In this document: positions 46,421 to 59,606 of the stretch, one piece after another
Layout of the letters: every line of letters starts with the position of its first letter
Position numbering within the stretch: the first letter of the stretch is position 1
NCBI GenBank assembly: GCA_030762175.1
Contig: CM060838.1
Span: forward strand, 18,149,501 to 18,213,500
Source: Metallyticus violacea
Taxonomy: Eukaryota > Arthropoda > Insecta > Mantodea > Metallyticidae
DNA length: 64,000 nt
Direction of reading: 5' to 3'
Made by a program: the position numbers and the translations under genes
Notes under the pieces: model-generated
Seen by the model: only the letters and a program-made list of their open reading frames with translations
Told to the model about the DNA's origin: nothing
The model's database searches: none

Positions 46421-47999
46421 TCCCTATCGTATACAATAATATAAGTACATTATCTCTGCCTCCGCAGCGTGGGACTACAAGGTAGGCAACCTGAATTAAA
46501 GCTGTGATTCTCTACAGTAAGCACTTGGAAGTTGTGAAGCCAGATGAAGAAATTTACTTCTGACTCTGCAGAATTTGTGAGCGCATCCTTGTCGGCATTC
46601 AGCCGTTCCGAAGTGCTTAGTTCAGTTGTCTATCAAGAAACTGGAGACTTCCGGTAAACCTTTTCAAGAAGCCATGAGAATAATGAAGGTTAGTGTTGTA
46701 ATAGGTTAAGGTGGGTGATTTAGTTTTCGTTAAAATGCTGAAAATGAATCCCGTTTTTTTGTTTTTTTAATTTAATGGCTAACTGTAGAATCCCTTGAGA
46801 ATATTATTGCTAATACACTTCCTTTGTATAAAAACCACTGGTGGCATCTAGGAATGGCAAACAATCTTTCTCGGTGTATAAAAATACATGATACCAAAGC
46901 ATTTGGAAAAGTGTTTGATATTATGCATCTCTTCCAATGTAAATGGAAGACGCCTTTCAGCTGTTTTTGCACTTTTTCGATAGTTGAAGTAATTATTGAT
47001 TACCAATTAATGTGAAATGACATGCACGAATTTCGCTGTTTCACTAGTTGTAACTTGAAGTACATTTAGGTTATAAAGAAATTAACTATTTGATGTTTTA
47101 ATATGTTAAAGGGCTTCCGTAAATTAATTTATCTACTTAGACATTTTGTTTTAGTTAGTTAAATCAATGTGCTTTTGTTCATTAAATCAATGTAACAGAT
47201 CGCTTTGGTGTTTGCTCTTGACTGATGGTGTTCAAAGCGACATTTTAGGACAGTCAGTATTATTCGAGTTTCAATTATTGTAAATCATTTCTAAAATGTT
47301 TTTAATCAATATCTTCCTAAATTAAAGGTGGGTTCAGATAATTTCAGAAAATTAGATGATTTTTGTGCATTTGAATGTTAAATTAAGAAACCTTCTCTAT
47401 TTCTGAGCCCATGTAATTTTGAAACAAAACAATACGGCGATTTTATAACAGTTTTATTCCACAAAGGTGTTTATTTCTTGCTGATCATCGCGTTTTAAAG
47501 GACTAAGGGTACTCACAGGTAAAATCTTGTCAACATTTTTGAGCAATGAAATTTTTTTAATATTAAAAAAGTTTAAAACTTACTACTTACTACTGCGTTT
47601 TCACAGCAGAGATTTTTAAAACTCATGTTGAGAGGTAAGAAAGTTGTAAAAAGAGACTGTAGCTATGTATTCAAAATTAATTTTCCCCTTTTTTTTTTAA
47701 ACATATGTAGCATATGATGCAGTTTTGTCAATTTTTCTTCAGGTTTTCAGCATCTAATCAGTTATTAGCAAAAAATTGTCGAATAATTTTCAGATCACTT
47801 ACATTATTCAAAATATACAATAATAAATTTGTTCCATTTTATAAAAATATGCAAAATGATCAGATTTTTTTGCCATAACCAAGACAAAGTGAAAAATCTA
47901 TATGGCAAAATTTTCTCAACATAAAATTAATGCTAATCTTTTTATATGGCCAGAAATATAAATTCTGCATCACGTGAAATATTTTGCACATTATAAAAG

Positions 48000-48036
<37 letters not shown>

Positions 48037-49869
48037 TAAAGCTTTTTAGATATAACAAATGGAAACTGGCGATGCCGTAACTATGCTGGTACAGCAGCCT
48101 AAGATGATAGTTTCAAGAAATTTTCCTGAAAATTGGAAGTTTTATAAATTTCACCTGTGGCACAATACTGGGTGTCGAAGCATAGTGCTCTCGTCTAGAG
48201 GATGTTCACTGATTTAAGTGCTCAGAGATCAGCAAGCAATACTAAGATCTCCAATACAAATTTATATCAAACAGAATATTTAAATAAGTTCCCCCCCCTC
48301 ACCGTGTGTTTGTGTGTAACTTTAAGAAGTCACCCTAACTAACCTATGCAGCAATTTACAAAGATAGGACAGACTCTTTAAACCGCATACAAAGAGTGCT
48401 GCTGGAGATCGCTGAAGTTTTGAAAAAGAAACACTTGCGTGAACCTCGACAGAAGAGAAACTGGTGCTTACCTCACAACCTTGCTCTTCATTGCTAAAAA
48501 TACTTCCGAAAACATACGTAAGCAATCAATATACATATCTGCTTTTTGAGCTTTAAATATCGCAGATTGCAGCATCGCATTCAAGTTACGCATATCTACA
48601 GAATAGTAAGTGCTTCTGCGGAAGTTAATTGATGTCTCCTGCTACGAAATTTAGATAAGAAAACATGTTAAAAGCGCTCTGCATTGGGTGTATCTTTATA
48701 AAAATTCATGGGGCATCAGGTATTTTCTTGAATAACTTGTTTAGTAAAAATTAGATTATTTATTAACTAGCTATAGCACTTTAACTGCTATTTAATTGCT
48801 TAGCGATCGAATATTATCGCTATTTTTATTTTAGCGTTTATTTATTTTATATTTTAATTATTTGTGACTTTTCTTAGTAATTCCCTTCATTTATAATATA
48901 CAAGTGTTGAGATGCCGTGTAAAAGCTGAAAAGATGGTGTCGTGAAATAAAAATGCACACCTAATTGGCTATACTGCGGTCATTTGATATAATACACAAT
49001 ATTATAAATAAAGCACATGAAAAGCATCAATACTCCATTTAAGGAAGTGATTAGTAAGGAATATGACATTTGAGTCCTTCGGTCCTGGATGGGTATACAC
49101 TAGAACCAAAAAGAAATTAGCATTTAATGAAAATGGAAGAGGACCGTACCTTACTTTTGTCGAAATGCAGGGTCGAAAGATACGTTTAATGATGTTTATG
49201 GCCTCAACTTGGAGCTATATTTGCTTTTTTCATTTCATTCCCGCCAGGCATAAAGCGAGCAAAAATCTATGGAAGTGCAGAATGCAGTCTGTTGTCACCG
49301 GGCATGTAATGAATGTTCTGACTATGCTGTCACCATGCTATTAATACAGCATGGTAAATATTTTATTTAAAAAATTGCATATTATTTGTGAGGAATAGCG
49401 TAGATACCTTTTGCCTTCCGCCAGTTTGCCAATATTAGGTTTAACATACGAGCATAATCTCACAGAATACTTTCTAAATGAAAATCACTACTCTGCTGTG
49501 TATCGCTTTTAATGTTACCCAATTTGCTATTAGCAAATAATCGATGATTGTTCGTTCGCGGGACCGCTCTAAACGCAACGGCCGGCCCGTACCCGGTGAA
49601 CGCAGCTTTGATTGTCGCGTGTTATTAACAACACCTCAACATCTAAAAATGTATATTTACTCAGCATTATCAAGCAAGAAAGTGCTAGAACTGACTCCTT
49701 TCATGTTCCACATATTTCTGACATCGACTTATGAAATTAATCATTATCCTCTGTGAAATGGAAGTTATTTCTTCACGAATGTTATATTTCAGTTCATTTA
49801 ATATATGTGTATTTGTCTTGTACATTTTTTCCCCTTTAATGCCCATCCCCCGAGATGAAAATTGTGGGG
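46421..49869. other. unannotated DNA
   Basis: No supportable gene or known repeat apart from a (TA)n run at 48001-48029. Short ORFs here match nothing I know. Confidence 0.5.
48001..48029. repeat. (TA)n microsatellite
   Basis: About 14 TA units. Confidence 0.95.
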
Positions 49870-50720
49870 CGTTAAATCGGGGTAAAGAGGGGAGGGGGTT
49901 CTATGTTGATAGTGATGACTGCATCGTCCAATATATCATGAACTGCATTTAAAGAGACATGGGCTGTATGTGCCGTTGCAGAATCCTGTTGCAAAGTCGT
50001 GGACCTAGGTTTCTTCATAGTTAATTCACGGAAAAGGGTTTTCAAAATATTCTGCACATCATCAAAAATAAAAATGGGCTATTATTCTCTCGCCGTTAAT
50101 GGCGCACCGCACTGCTATCTTTTTGATCATGCAGGTGTTCATCTTGAAGCAGATTTAAGTTTTTCTGAACTCCAGTTACGAGGAACCCAAGATTCGTCCA
50201 TAAAAAAATTAGAGCGTCAACTTCTTCGTCGCCATTCAAAAATATTCACAAAATATACTCCTGGATGCAGGGTTATCCGGTTTTAAGTTTTAGGACTACA
50301 GTAGTTTTATAGGGTTTTAACTTCAGTAGCTTTGTAGCCGTTCGAATAGAGGAATAGGAAATGCCAGTTTGCCGAGAAAGATGCCGAAGTGACTTTTTAG
50401 AATAACGTTCCAGAGCATGACCAATGTTATTTGATATTTCTTCTGTGCGTACTGTACGTGGCTATGTACGCTTTTTATCAATACTTCCCGTTTCACGAAA
50501 TGTTTTTACAATCTGTGGATCTAACTTGGACTGGAAAGTTGAATATCAGGTAATTTCTCTTGAAACAATCTCTACGTCACGAGCCGATTCTGTACACAGG
50601 TATGAATTTTTGGGGCATACAATATCTGAATTGGGCCATATTAATGTAATTAATACGCCTAATGAATGCCTAATACATTGTCACACTTCACATATCCGTA
50701 CGTTCCTAGAGCTCAACTCG
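49870..50720 (-). pseudogene. Tc1/mariner-type transposase relic
   Basis: Minus-strand frames give RTVRTEEISNNIGHALERYS, KKSLRHLSRQTGISYSSIRT and ATKLLKLKPYKTTVV (helix-turn-helix). After breaks come LHDQKDSSAVRH*RRENN (from VWCAINGERI), FRELTMKKPRSTTLQQDSAT and AHTAHVSLNAVHDILDD. QQDSATAHTA holds the second catalytic Asp; no third acidic motif is found. Same group as the 24.5-kb relic. Confidence 0.72.
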
Positions 50721-51544
50721 TACTGACCACCACTCCGGCTCCCCGGCCGGCTTTCAAGCGTGGGAACGAGACGTGAACTCGGTCTACTGCGTGTGGAGCG
50801 GTCTCACCCCGTATGAGTTAAGACGAGCATTTCCATTCGTGTTCAATAGTCGTAGGTTTGGAAAAGTCTCTTGTAGTAAGAGTTTTGCAGATGCAACAAC
50901 CATTTCCTTGAATCGAGTATCCGTATTATTATAACAATTGCAGCTCAGGAGGAGGTTCGGAGCTGCAATAGACGCGAGAGAACAAGTACACAATAGCGTG
51001 ATTGAGTACTTGTCTATGAAGTTGATATGTTCAATATCTGTACAAAGAAATAACAAAAGGTCTGAAACCCAATAGAAACATTTAAAATAGATAACATCTT
51101 CATTTTGAAGAAAATAGCCAATCAATCTAAAAATATGGGAAATTGTACAATTACCAATGGAGCCGAAATTTACACTAAGCTATAAGACACCACCAACTAC
51201 TGTGCTAAAACTGTAGAAACATATCATTACTATGTACATTTATATATTTATCACAACACTTAAAAGATAAATTATAAAAATATCAGAATTAGTGGATATC
51301 TGAAGGATTTAGGAAAGCAAAATTCACGATTAATAAAATACTTGCAGTTAAAGTTATTTTGAAGAAATGTGGGAATTCAATTGTGTTTATTTTGTGAATT
51401 TTAAGTCTTATGATGACAATAGAAATAAATTATATAAATCATTACATTTTTCAAAATAAAAAAAAATGACAGGATTAACAAAAGTAACAACAGATTATAT
51501 TATACCAAGAATTAAAATATTAAATTATTAAAACGAAATAATAG

Positions 51545-51720
51545 CACTGAGGTAAAGGCTAAAATAAAATGGGCTCTCTCAATTACTTTTTAATATTGCA
51601 CTTGAATATGAAATTAGAAGGATGGCCTTCTAAACGGATTTACAAGTCTGTCAAGTAGTTGCATATGCCGACGATGTTAACATTATGGCTTGAACCACAA
51701 AGCTGTTACCTGACAACATG
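51545..51720 (+). pseudogene. LINE reverse transcriptase fragment
   Basis: Across frames: IALEYEIRR (from LFNIALEY.IR) and AYADDVNIMA, the catalytic YADD box of non-LTR RT. About 175 bp; both sides are unrecognisable. Confidence 0.5.
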
Positions 51721-54700
51721 GGTCGTTGTTACTTGAATTTGAACAGTGGAATAAAAATAAATCAGTTAATTGTACGATGAATACACAATTCATTTTGGTA
51801 ATATTAATTTTACTGAATTAAATGCTCAAAATGTGCTCCATTGTCGCTTAAACATTAACAATAGAGCCTATTTCGGAACCAGATAATTTGCTTATATGCT
51901 GTTTTTTCTTGTTAAGTATACACCATTTTGAAACAATTTATTATCCAAACACATCTACTAGCTACATTAAATGCCCAATAGTTTTTGTAGTTGTATTCTG
52001 TCCAAATCAAACAAAGATAAGTTACTTGGCAACGATGGAAAGCAAAAGATTTGACAACAGTTGAATAATCTTTATTCTGTTTTCAAACCTTTCCCTCAAT
52101 ATCTAAACTAACTTTTGCTTAGATTAAATTTATTTTAAAAAGGTAGTTTATTCACTAGTAAGTTTTGAAATGAAAAATCTGATTATGATAATTATTATAT
52201 TAATATGATTTTCTTTGAACAAGCGAATAAGGAAGGGAAACGCCAAATTTTAGCAATAACCTCGAAGAATGAAGTGTTGATCATCGTTTGCAATACCCAG
52301 ACTTCTCAAAATAACGTTACAAACTTTTGGCGTATGGTGTAAACTGGTTTTGAAGGTCACCAAACTTTCCTTTCCGCAAAGTTACAACACTGTTTAAGAG
52401 TTCAACTGCAGTAGAGCGAGCAAGACTTAATATACCACGAAACTTGAAGAGGATAAACATTTTACCTGGAATGCCCTTACAACGTAGGAACTGCTGCTTT
52501 TATGAAAATACAGACTGAGTATATACTGCAGAATCTCTGAAAGAAAGAGCCGTAACGTCTTGAGAAATTACTTTTTGAACCACTGATATACAGATTCTCT
52601 CACAAGAACAAAACATTGTGTAACAAGAACAGAATTAAAAGTGAAAAGTTTGCTACAGCGCTAAGCATATTATGATGTTTCCTGGGAGAAATTACATACG
52701 TTGAGTTTTAGAACCTGCAGTTGAAACATGTACAACTTTCTGGAGACGGTTTTGGGGCCAGTAATGAAAAACCTGAGCAACACTTCATTTAATGATGGTG
52801 GCTGAAAGTTTCAGCTGCATGTACATGTTATGTATCCTATAATATATATAATTAATTTTTGTCCAAACGAGCCTGGGCGCCAAAAATAACCTTACATTCT
52901 TATGCAGGCAAGTGTGGCTTCACAGAAACAATAAATACATCATTTCTCAGCGACCGTTTCCTATCTCATTCTTGCTCTTTATATTAACAAAACTCTAGTG
53001 TAAATAGCAATTCTTATGTGATCAACTATACCAGTACTCGAACAAAATGCTCCACATTAACAATATAGCCTGAGAGTATAGAACTGTTCTCTCTTCTAAT
53101 GGTTACGACCAACTGCCAATTCTAACAGAACTGGTGGAACTCAAGCTTTTCTAAAATTACCGCTAACTCCAGCTTATAATACAAAAGAAAAGTTCAAATT
53201 CGATCTTCCACACAGGCAATCTAGAGATTAGACAGGACCTGAATAATGTTCCTAGATCTCAGCATATCGTGCTATGACTGGCTGATTTTTTTTAAATATT
53301 AATTTATAAAGACAACTTAACAGAATCAATTCCCTGTATTCGACAAAACAAAAACTGATTATCCTCTTACATTGCAATCCTTTATTTGCCTTAACTACAC
53401 ACATCCTCATGGCGTCTTCAGAAGCAAAAATACAAAAAGAAATTACGTCAAAACACTGTGAATACATAATAAATTACAATTTCAATCCACATGTTAAATA
53501 ATTAAGTATACATGTCAAAGCATTGTCTGAATATGTTAATGTTTTAAAAATACACGCCTTTTCCAAACTGGCTTGCATTCGGTTATGAACTAAAATATTT
53601 TATTAAGTATTTTAAGTTCTTCTAATTTTGGAGGAAATATGGTTAAAAAAAATAGTGAACCCCAAAAGTCTGCGATATTTAAAGTGCACTATGGGTTCTT
53701 ATTTAGGAGATTCGGCGTTACTAAATTATACAACGATGGGGATCGTAACACCTGTAGGGATTCGATAACTTCAGTTATGTACCATTTAAGAAAAATGCTG
53801 ATAAGTTGCTGCAAATGTTTCTTTGGTGAAATCTTGGGGAATAAAAAATACATATAAAAGTTTAAAAGACCTTTAAATTGAGTTATAGCTAAACATCTTT
53901 AAAAATACAAAAATATTCATTGAATACAATGAAAAATGTAAAAATAATAACGCGAACCTTAAAGTAAGTCGTAAACTTCTTGCAAAATAACACATTTTGA
54001 TCAATAAACAAAACGAAAATTTAAGATTATACGTTGTTGCAGGCACATTCTTATTAGCAAATTATGAATGTATTCATACCAAAATCATTAAGGAACGGAG
54101 GCCTGCGGTAAGAATCTCATCAGTTTCTACTCAGGCTATCAATACATCCATTTTAATGGCACTGACACTGTTATTAGCCAGGTTACCATTAGATCCATTC
54201 TAATGCATTGTCGCATGCCACTCAGCCATTGGCCAGGTTATCAATGGTACGATTCCAACATGTCGCATGCTACTCGAAATTAGCCAGGTTATCAATAGTA
54301 TTATTCTAACATATTGCATGTGCACTTATTTGTTAGTTTATTCCTCAATCTAGACAAATTAACTGTCGCATGCATTATTTCTTGTTGGGCATTAAGTCAT
54401 GCAGTTTACTGGACGACAATGCATCAAACATACGCCAATAATATGGACATAATGCTGCTGTGACACTCAACACCTGAGTTTGTTAAATACCTATCAAAAA
54501 TACAATAAGATATGTATTCATTTTTCAATTTACAGATGATCGGCGTTCAAAGTTACATGGCATTTGTCTCATGCGAATAAGATAAAACTCCAAAAGAAAT
54601 TAGTCAAATTCATTTCGATCGGAATTTGAGCCGGAGCCCACCTCAAAGAAACGGACACTATGATCCTTAAGGGGTAGCGAAAAGCCCTATCTTGATGTTA

Positions 54701-55560
54701 AATCATAACATATTTAAGAATCATGCCTGAAAAGCTATGGAAGCTAGAAAAAATAACTTTTCACAATATTTAAATAAGTTTTTATTTACCAGAAAATCAA
54801 TTTCAGAATAAAAATTTTTCTGTAATTTATTTCCTGCATTTCATAGTAAGCATCAGTTTATAAAGTGCTTAAAAGATTACCACTTACAAAACTGTAGTCT
54901 TAATTTGTGTAAAACAGTTTAATGAATGATTCCTGAAAACATCCGCTTTCAAGCTGAGATATTGTTCGTTATCAAGCTTACAGTAAATAGGTTTCAAAGT
55001 CGAAACTTAAAAAACATCCAGCATCATAGCAAGCAGTCATTCAAAAAAAAAATATAAAATATGGTCTCTAATATAAAGATAAAGAAATAATTCAAAAACT
55101 GTTTTAATTACAGAACTTTGAATTATCAATTACGACAAATAAACACTAAAATCTTTTACCTCAAATTTCGTTCTATTTCCTTTCCTTTCATTTTTTTTTG
55201 TTTTTTTTTTATTTTAATGTTGTATTCTTGCAACGATAGTTAAATAACTCAGAAACTATTCATTTGTATTACTTTTGCGGCAGATCTTTACGCAATCGTT
55301 TGATTTTGTGGAGTGATTTCCATAATCGCAATTTGTTAGATCTTTAGGGGGAGGAAAAATATATGGGATTAACAAAATAATTTTTTAAAAGCCACTGCGA
55401 AACTTTTGAATTATGTGGTAACACGTGAAGATCTCTTATAACCTCACTGCAGGATTTAAAAGAGCACATAATTACAATAATTGACTGTTTGAACACTTGG
55501 AGTAAAAGAGGGACTTCAATGCCCTTTTGTATCCAAATTTCAAGGTGATAGAACAAAACC
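51721..55560. other. unannotated DNA with a small tandem array
   Basis: No gene recognised. The only structure seen is the degenerate tandem array at 54.13-54.33 kb. Confidence 0.5.
54130..54330. repeat. degenerate tandem array (about 4 units of 50-56 bp)
   Basis: Three clear units start TTAGCCAGGTTA or TTGGCCAGGTTA near 54173, 54229 and 54280 and share ATTCTAA/ATTCCAA and TCGCATGC/TTGCATG. A weaker unit begins CAGGCTATCAATAC near 54132. Confidence 0.65.
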
Positions 55561-55564
55561 CGGT

Positions 55565-55660
55565 AAAAACGTTTACCAAGGAGATGACCCGGCTGGGAGT
55601 CAAACCGGTCCTACTGGTTTAAGAAGCAGGTGCGAACCATCGTTATAGTCACGTCATATA
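55565..55660 (-). repeat. possible tRNA-like repeat head
   Basis: The minus strand has GACTATAACGATGGTTCGCA and a B-box-like GGTTTGACTCCC 45-50 bases later. A single copy in the window; may be another SINE. Confidence 0.3.
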
Positions 55661-56280
55661 CCTAATAATACATTAGTGAATTAGCTGCAACTTCATCCAA
55701 AATTATCTCCTCACTTTCTTCACTCCCGTCACATCTTGACCTTCACAACTTCTCCGCATACTTCGTTCCCCCCCCCCCTTTAAATTATGTAAAAAGCATG
55801 CCATTCAAGGGTAACGCATTTTTCATGATTCTTTTTACTTGCTATTACTCCTTTCATTAGTCGTTACATTCAATGTTGTACTGCTCAAATCTAGTCAGCT
55901 GACAAATAACGTAAAACACACAAATGTCCGTAATAACACCTTATATGAACTTAACCAAATATTAATTTTGTAATTGTACCAATAATCTGAAGATATACTC
56001 ACTCTGTTAATGGAAATACCATAAGTGTCGAAAATACTGCACTGTATAGATTAACTCATTCACATCACAATCCTTTAATAATTCCTTGGAATCAAAACAA
56101 TCCGTTTATTTATTTTTTCACAAACTAAACGGTATTTTAAAACGCCAATCTCTTAGAGCATATGAAAGTAGTCAAAGCCGCCTCTTAAAGAGCCAAGTTT
56201 ATAAACACATCAAGCGAGTTTTAACACGCGCACGCTACTTGCCTACAACTTCCTTCACTGGCCACCACCGGCACACTGCT
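55661..56280. other. unannotated DNA
   Basis: Nothing recognised apart from a C-run near 55.77 kb. Confidence 0.5.
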
Positions 56281-56345
56281 GACTTGATCCTATAAAAAGC
56301 GAGCAGGCACGGGCACGCCGTTCCTATTTACAGACAAGTACGAGC
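56281..56345 (+). promoter_or_regulatory. candidate TATA-box promoter, plus strand
   Basis: TATAAAAAG at 56291-56299 is followed by CpG-rich sequence. No recognisable exon follows, so a noncoding or unknown transcript would be needed. Confidence 0.22.
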
Positions 56346-56950
56346 AAGCGCTAACTTCACTTCCCACGACGCAGCAGTTGCTGGTTTGCATGATTACAGA
56401 TGTGTATGGAAAGAGACAGCATTGAAAGAGATAACGCTGGTATGCGATAGATGTATTATTCACCATAATATTCCTATACAGAAATTTTGGCTTCGTTAAA
56501 CGAATACAGAATACATAGCGACCGTTTTTTCATGTTTCGGGTTTTTATTGACTGAAATGCGTCTTTCATTTCATACACGGTGAATATGAGTAGCAACTGT
56601 TCATGCAAGTTACTCCTCCTATTTCTTCGCATATTTTCCCGAGAGATTTATAAAAGAACATGCGGAACGGCAGTTATAAAGGCCATGACACCTTAGCCTC
56701 ATCGTATGAACAGAAAATATTCATAACATTAATTACTTACTGAAGTGCATAAGCTGCATTGATGCAGTATGACGCGACGTTGTTGCAGACAAGTTTCTTG
56801 GTCTTTTTAATGAATAACACACGGTCTAGACTATTGCGCTGTTATGATTCAGAAGGTAAATATTTTTTAATTGTGTTTACGCCCGTTTTTACTACTGTGA
56901 CATCACATGCTATGGGCACTGATAATATATGTAATAAAATCATAATATGA

Positions 56951-57003
56951 GAAGGAAGCGTTCCCGGTCTAAGCTTAAAGTACCTCCCAGGCATTTACCA
57001 CTG
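56951..57003 (-). mobile_element. SINE family-2 fragment
   Basis: AGAAGGAAGCGTTCC, GGTCTAAGCTTAAAGTACC and TCCCAGGCATTTACCA follow 59439-59490. It abuts the family-1 SINE insertion. Confidence 0.65.
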
Positions 57004-57010
57004 TTCACGA

Positions 57011-57331
57011 GTGCTTATCGGTTTGTGGATTTGGTTTATTTATGGACGCTCTTTAACATCTCAGGTCATCAGCGTCCCATTCAATTCAGGGCGTGAAATG
57101 GCCAACAAATTTTGCTCAGAGACCTTTCTTCCAGGCTTGAGGTTCTTTTTCATGCCGTAAATGTACGACACGGGACACGCGGCTTTACTTCCCTTCCGAA
57201 GGAAGCCATACTTAGGATTTTTACGTCCGAAAAAATCCATCGGTCCTGGCCGGGTTTGAACCCGCGATCTTGGGTTTAGAAGGCAAGTATGGTTACCATT
57301 ACACCACCAAGACCGACATGTGCTTATCGGT
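57011..57331 (-). mobile_element. tRNA-derived SINE, family 1, full length with 12-bp target duplication
   Basis: GTGCTTATCGGT at 57011-57022 is repeated exactly at 57320-57331. The 297-bp element (57023-57319) is in reverse. Its head TCTTGGTGGTGTAATGGTAA contains box A, GGGTTCAAACCC is box B, and the 3' end is GATGTTAAAGAGCGTCC plus an ATAAATAAACC tail. The internal pol III promoter looks intact. This is the best reference copy of the family in the window. Confidence 0.95.
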
Positions 57332-59378
57332 ATAACTAAAGATAGGCACGATTGGTGCTCATTTTACTATTTATATGTGTGTGTGTTACGATACATAAAT
57401 TAGATATAGATATTTATCTAGCGCACGGGTCTAGCTAGGCTGTGGAAATAGGAAATAACCTCTCTCCCTTTCCTTGTCAATGACGCAAATTATTAAGCAT
57501 CTTAAATTTATCACATAATACAAGAAATACATAATTCAATAATCAATTTATGTAATATATATGAACACCAGAAAATAGAAAATCAAAAGAAATACATTTA
57601 AACAATAGTAAGTACATTATAAGCTATGCATTCTCTAGCTAGAGATTTTCATAGCACCCATACTGGTAGTAAGTATAAAGCATTTATTTGAAGATAGATG
57701 CTTCCAGTGACTTGAGCTTGCTGTATTGGTGGAAGTTTCCGTCTTGATCTATAGTATTTGACAGTTTGTTATTTGCAGATCTATTTATTGCATATCATCA
57801 AACGACGGTTAGCGCCGTCAGAGGCGCAGTTAGTAATATACACAACCGGATGGATAAGTGGTTGATAGCAATAGCAGCCTCAAGCGTGGAGATGCTTAGA
57901 ATAAGAAGCTACTACCAAACAGGACAGGAGTCACATCCTTCCCGTTCGTCGGAATCTGCGCTACAGGTATACAGTTGTTTGTTGTATTTTTTAATGTTTG
58001 AATAATTAGAATGTTGTAATAACTCCTATGTGATTTAGTAAATTGCGTGTGTCTGGTTTAACGAAATTCCTCTCACAAGCATGCTAAGCTATATTTGTAA
58101 GCTAAGAAGACAGGTTCGTGACATCATTTTGGTGTAGGCGCTGGTTAGGGGTCCTCACCATTTTTTAAAATCATGATTATTAATGTTTTCTTATGTGCCG
58201 TTTCTACTTGGAGCTGGTTCCGTTCTGTGTACTTTCTCCCTTTTCTCTTCTCTATACTCTTTCTTTATCTTTATTTTTCTCTCTATCCTGGGCCATGGTT
58301 GTTCACTCATCCTTCATTTCTTTTTTTCTTACCTTCTTTCTCCTTCTCCACCCTCCTCCCGTTATCATATATCGCGTGCCATTTTATTTCCACTAAAGGT
58401 GTATTCATATTTTCTTTCTCTGTTAGCTGTGGATCATTTTTATTATTTTTTCTCTAACGTATACACAATCCGGGTTATTGCTTCCAGCAGTGTGTTACTA
58501 TTGTGTTTTTCCTCGTAATTTTCGCATGATTAAACTTTTGTATGTGTATGTTCTTTGGAGGGTGGGAGGGGGTGAGCAGCGTTATCACTGTGATATTGCT
58601 ATTGTGTGGCGATAATGAGAAGTTGATGAGGACCTCATTATTGGTAACAGTGTTGGGACCATTGCCAACTAATGGTTTCATTTCGAAGGTAAAGGATATT
58701 TTGTGCATCTGGTGCGAAGGGTGTGTTATTACGTCTATCAGTAGAGTAACGTATGTATGCAGTGCGTGTTTTTTTATTTTGTAAAAAATTATAAATTTGT
58801 TCTTATTTTAGGTAATTTTCAATCTTTGGTTAGTTAACTTTACTACTGTTTTATTCTTTATTTTTTTATTTTCTCTTTGTATAGATTTGGACATCACCCC
58901 AAGTTGCATGTGTCAAGAGCGTCCGTTGACACCGGAGAACAAATCTACGTGTTTCATAGCTCAGTGGTTGCATTATTGTCTATGAATCATCTGTACTGTT
59001 CAAGGGGAGTTGCGTACTACTAGATCCAGTATGCGGCATGTCTTGTTGCAGTGGCTGTCTACAATCAGCATGGTGCTAGTCTCTCTACAATTTTCTTCGG
59101 CGGTGGGCAAGGGACTCACCGCACAAGACCAATTGCTTTTTTTTAATTCATCTTTTATTTTTGAAGCACAGCCGTAAACATCAGTGCTCAGAACGAACGC
59201 AACCAGTATTAATGTTGCGGCATTATCTTTTGCTGTGTTGTTGCGGTGGGCATAAAACAGAATGTAACTTTGGGGATGGTGATATCATTTTTTTTTATAT
59301 AAACGTTATATGCTAGGGTTTTTTGTCACTGTATCCCCCCCCCCTTTTTGGGCAGTGTTTAACGTACTGTTTTTATAG
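57332..59378. other. unannotated DNA
   Basis: A CT-rich tract lies at 58.20-58.46 kb; the overlapping ORFs there reflect composition. A weak LFAD-type peptide near 57.77 kb is noted but not accepted. Confidence 0.5.
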
Positions 59379-59606
59379 GCGGTGGACACTGATGATACAT
59401 GAGATGAAATGATAAATTGGAAAGGATATTTTTTTTAAAGGAAGGAAGCGTTCCAGGCCTAAGTTTAGGGTACCTCCCCGGCATTTGCCAGTTATGAGGA
59501 CTGAGGAAAACCTGAAGAAAAAAAAAAACAGTCGGGGAGGACGGTCCTGGTGGGCTTCGAATCCCAAACCTCCTGCTCACGAATCCGCGCCTTAACGACC
59601 TCGGCC
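59379..59606 (-). mobile_element. tRNA-derived SINE, family 2 (young copy)
   Basis: The minus-strand head GGCCGAGGTCGTTAAGGCG resembles a Ser/Leu-type tRNA 5' half (box A), and GGGATTCGAAGCCC matches a B box. The body continues through CAGTCCTCATAACTGGCAAA, TAAACTTAGGCCTGGAACG and CATTTCATCTCATG. CpG sites are mostly intact. Homologous to 7181-7410, 43006-43060 and 56951-57003. Confidence 0.85.

Noticed and set aside
48322..48525. Minus-strand ORF with a GAG|GTAAGC donor as a possible upstream FAM13 exon
   Set aside because: No acceptor or similarity to FAM13 or RhoGAP was found, and linkage to the gene cannot be shown.
50784..51125. Minus-strand 113-residue ORF
   Set aside because: No motif recognised, no splice or promoter context, and it lies among TE debris.
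57755..57900. Peptide LFADLFIAYHQ... resembling a LINE RT YADD region
   Set aside because: One Asp of the box is missing, the surrounding motifs are absent and the match is too short.
58173..58520. Three overlapping plus-strand hydrophobic ORFs
   Set aside because: They come from a CT-rich tract; Phe/Leu/Ser-rich peptides in all three frames reflect composition.
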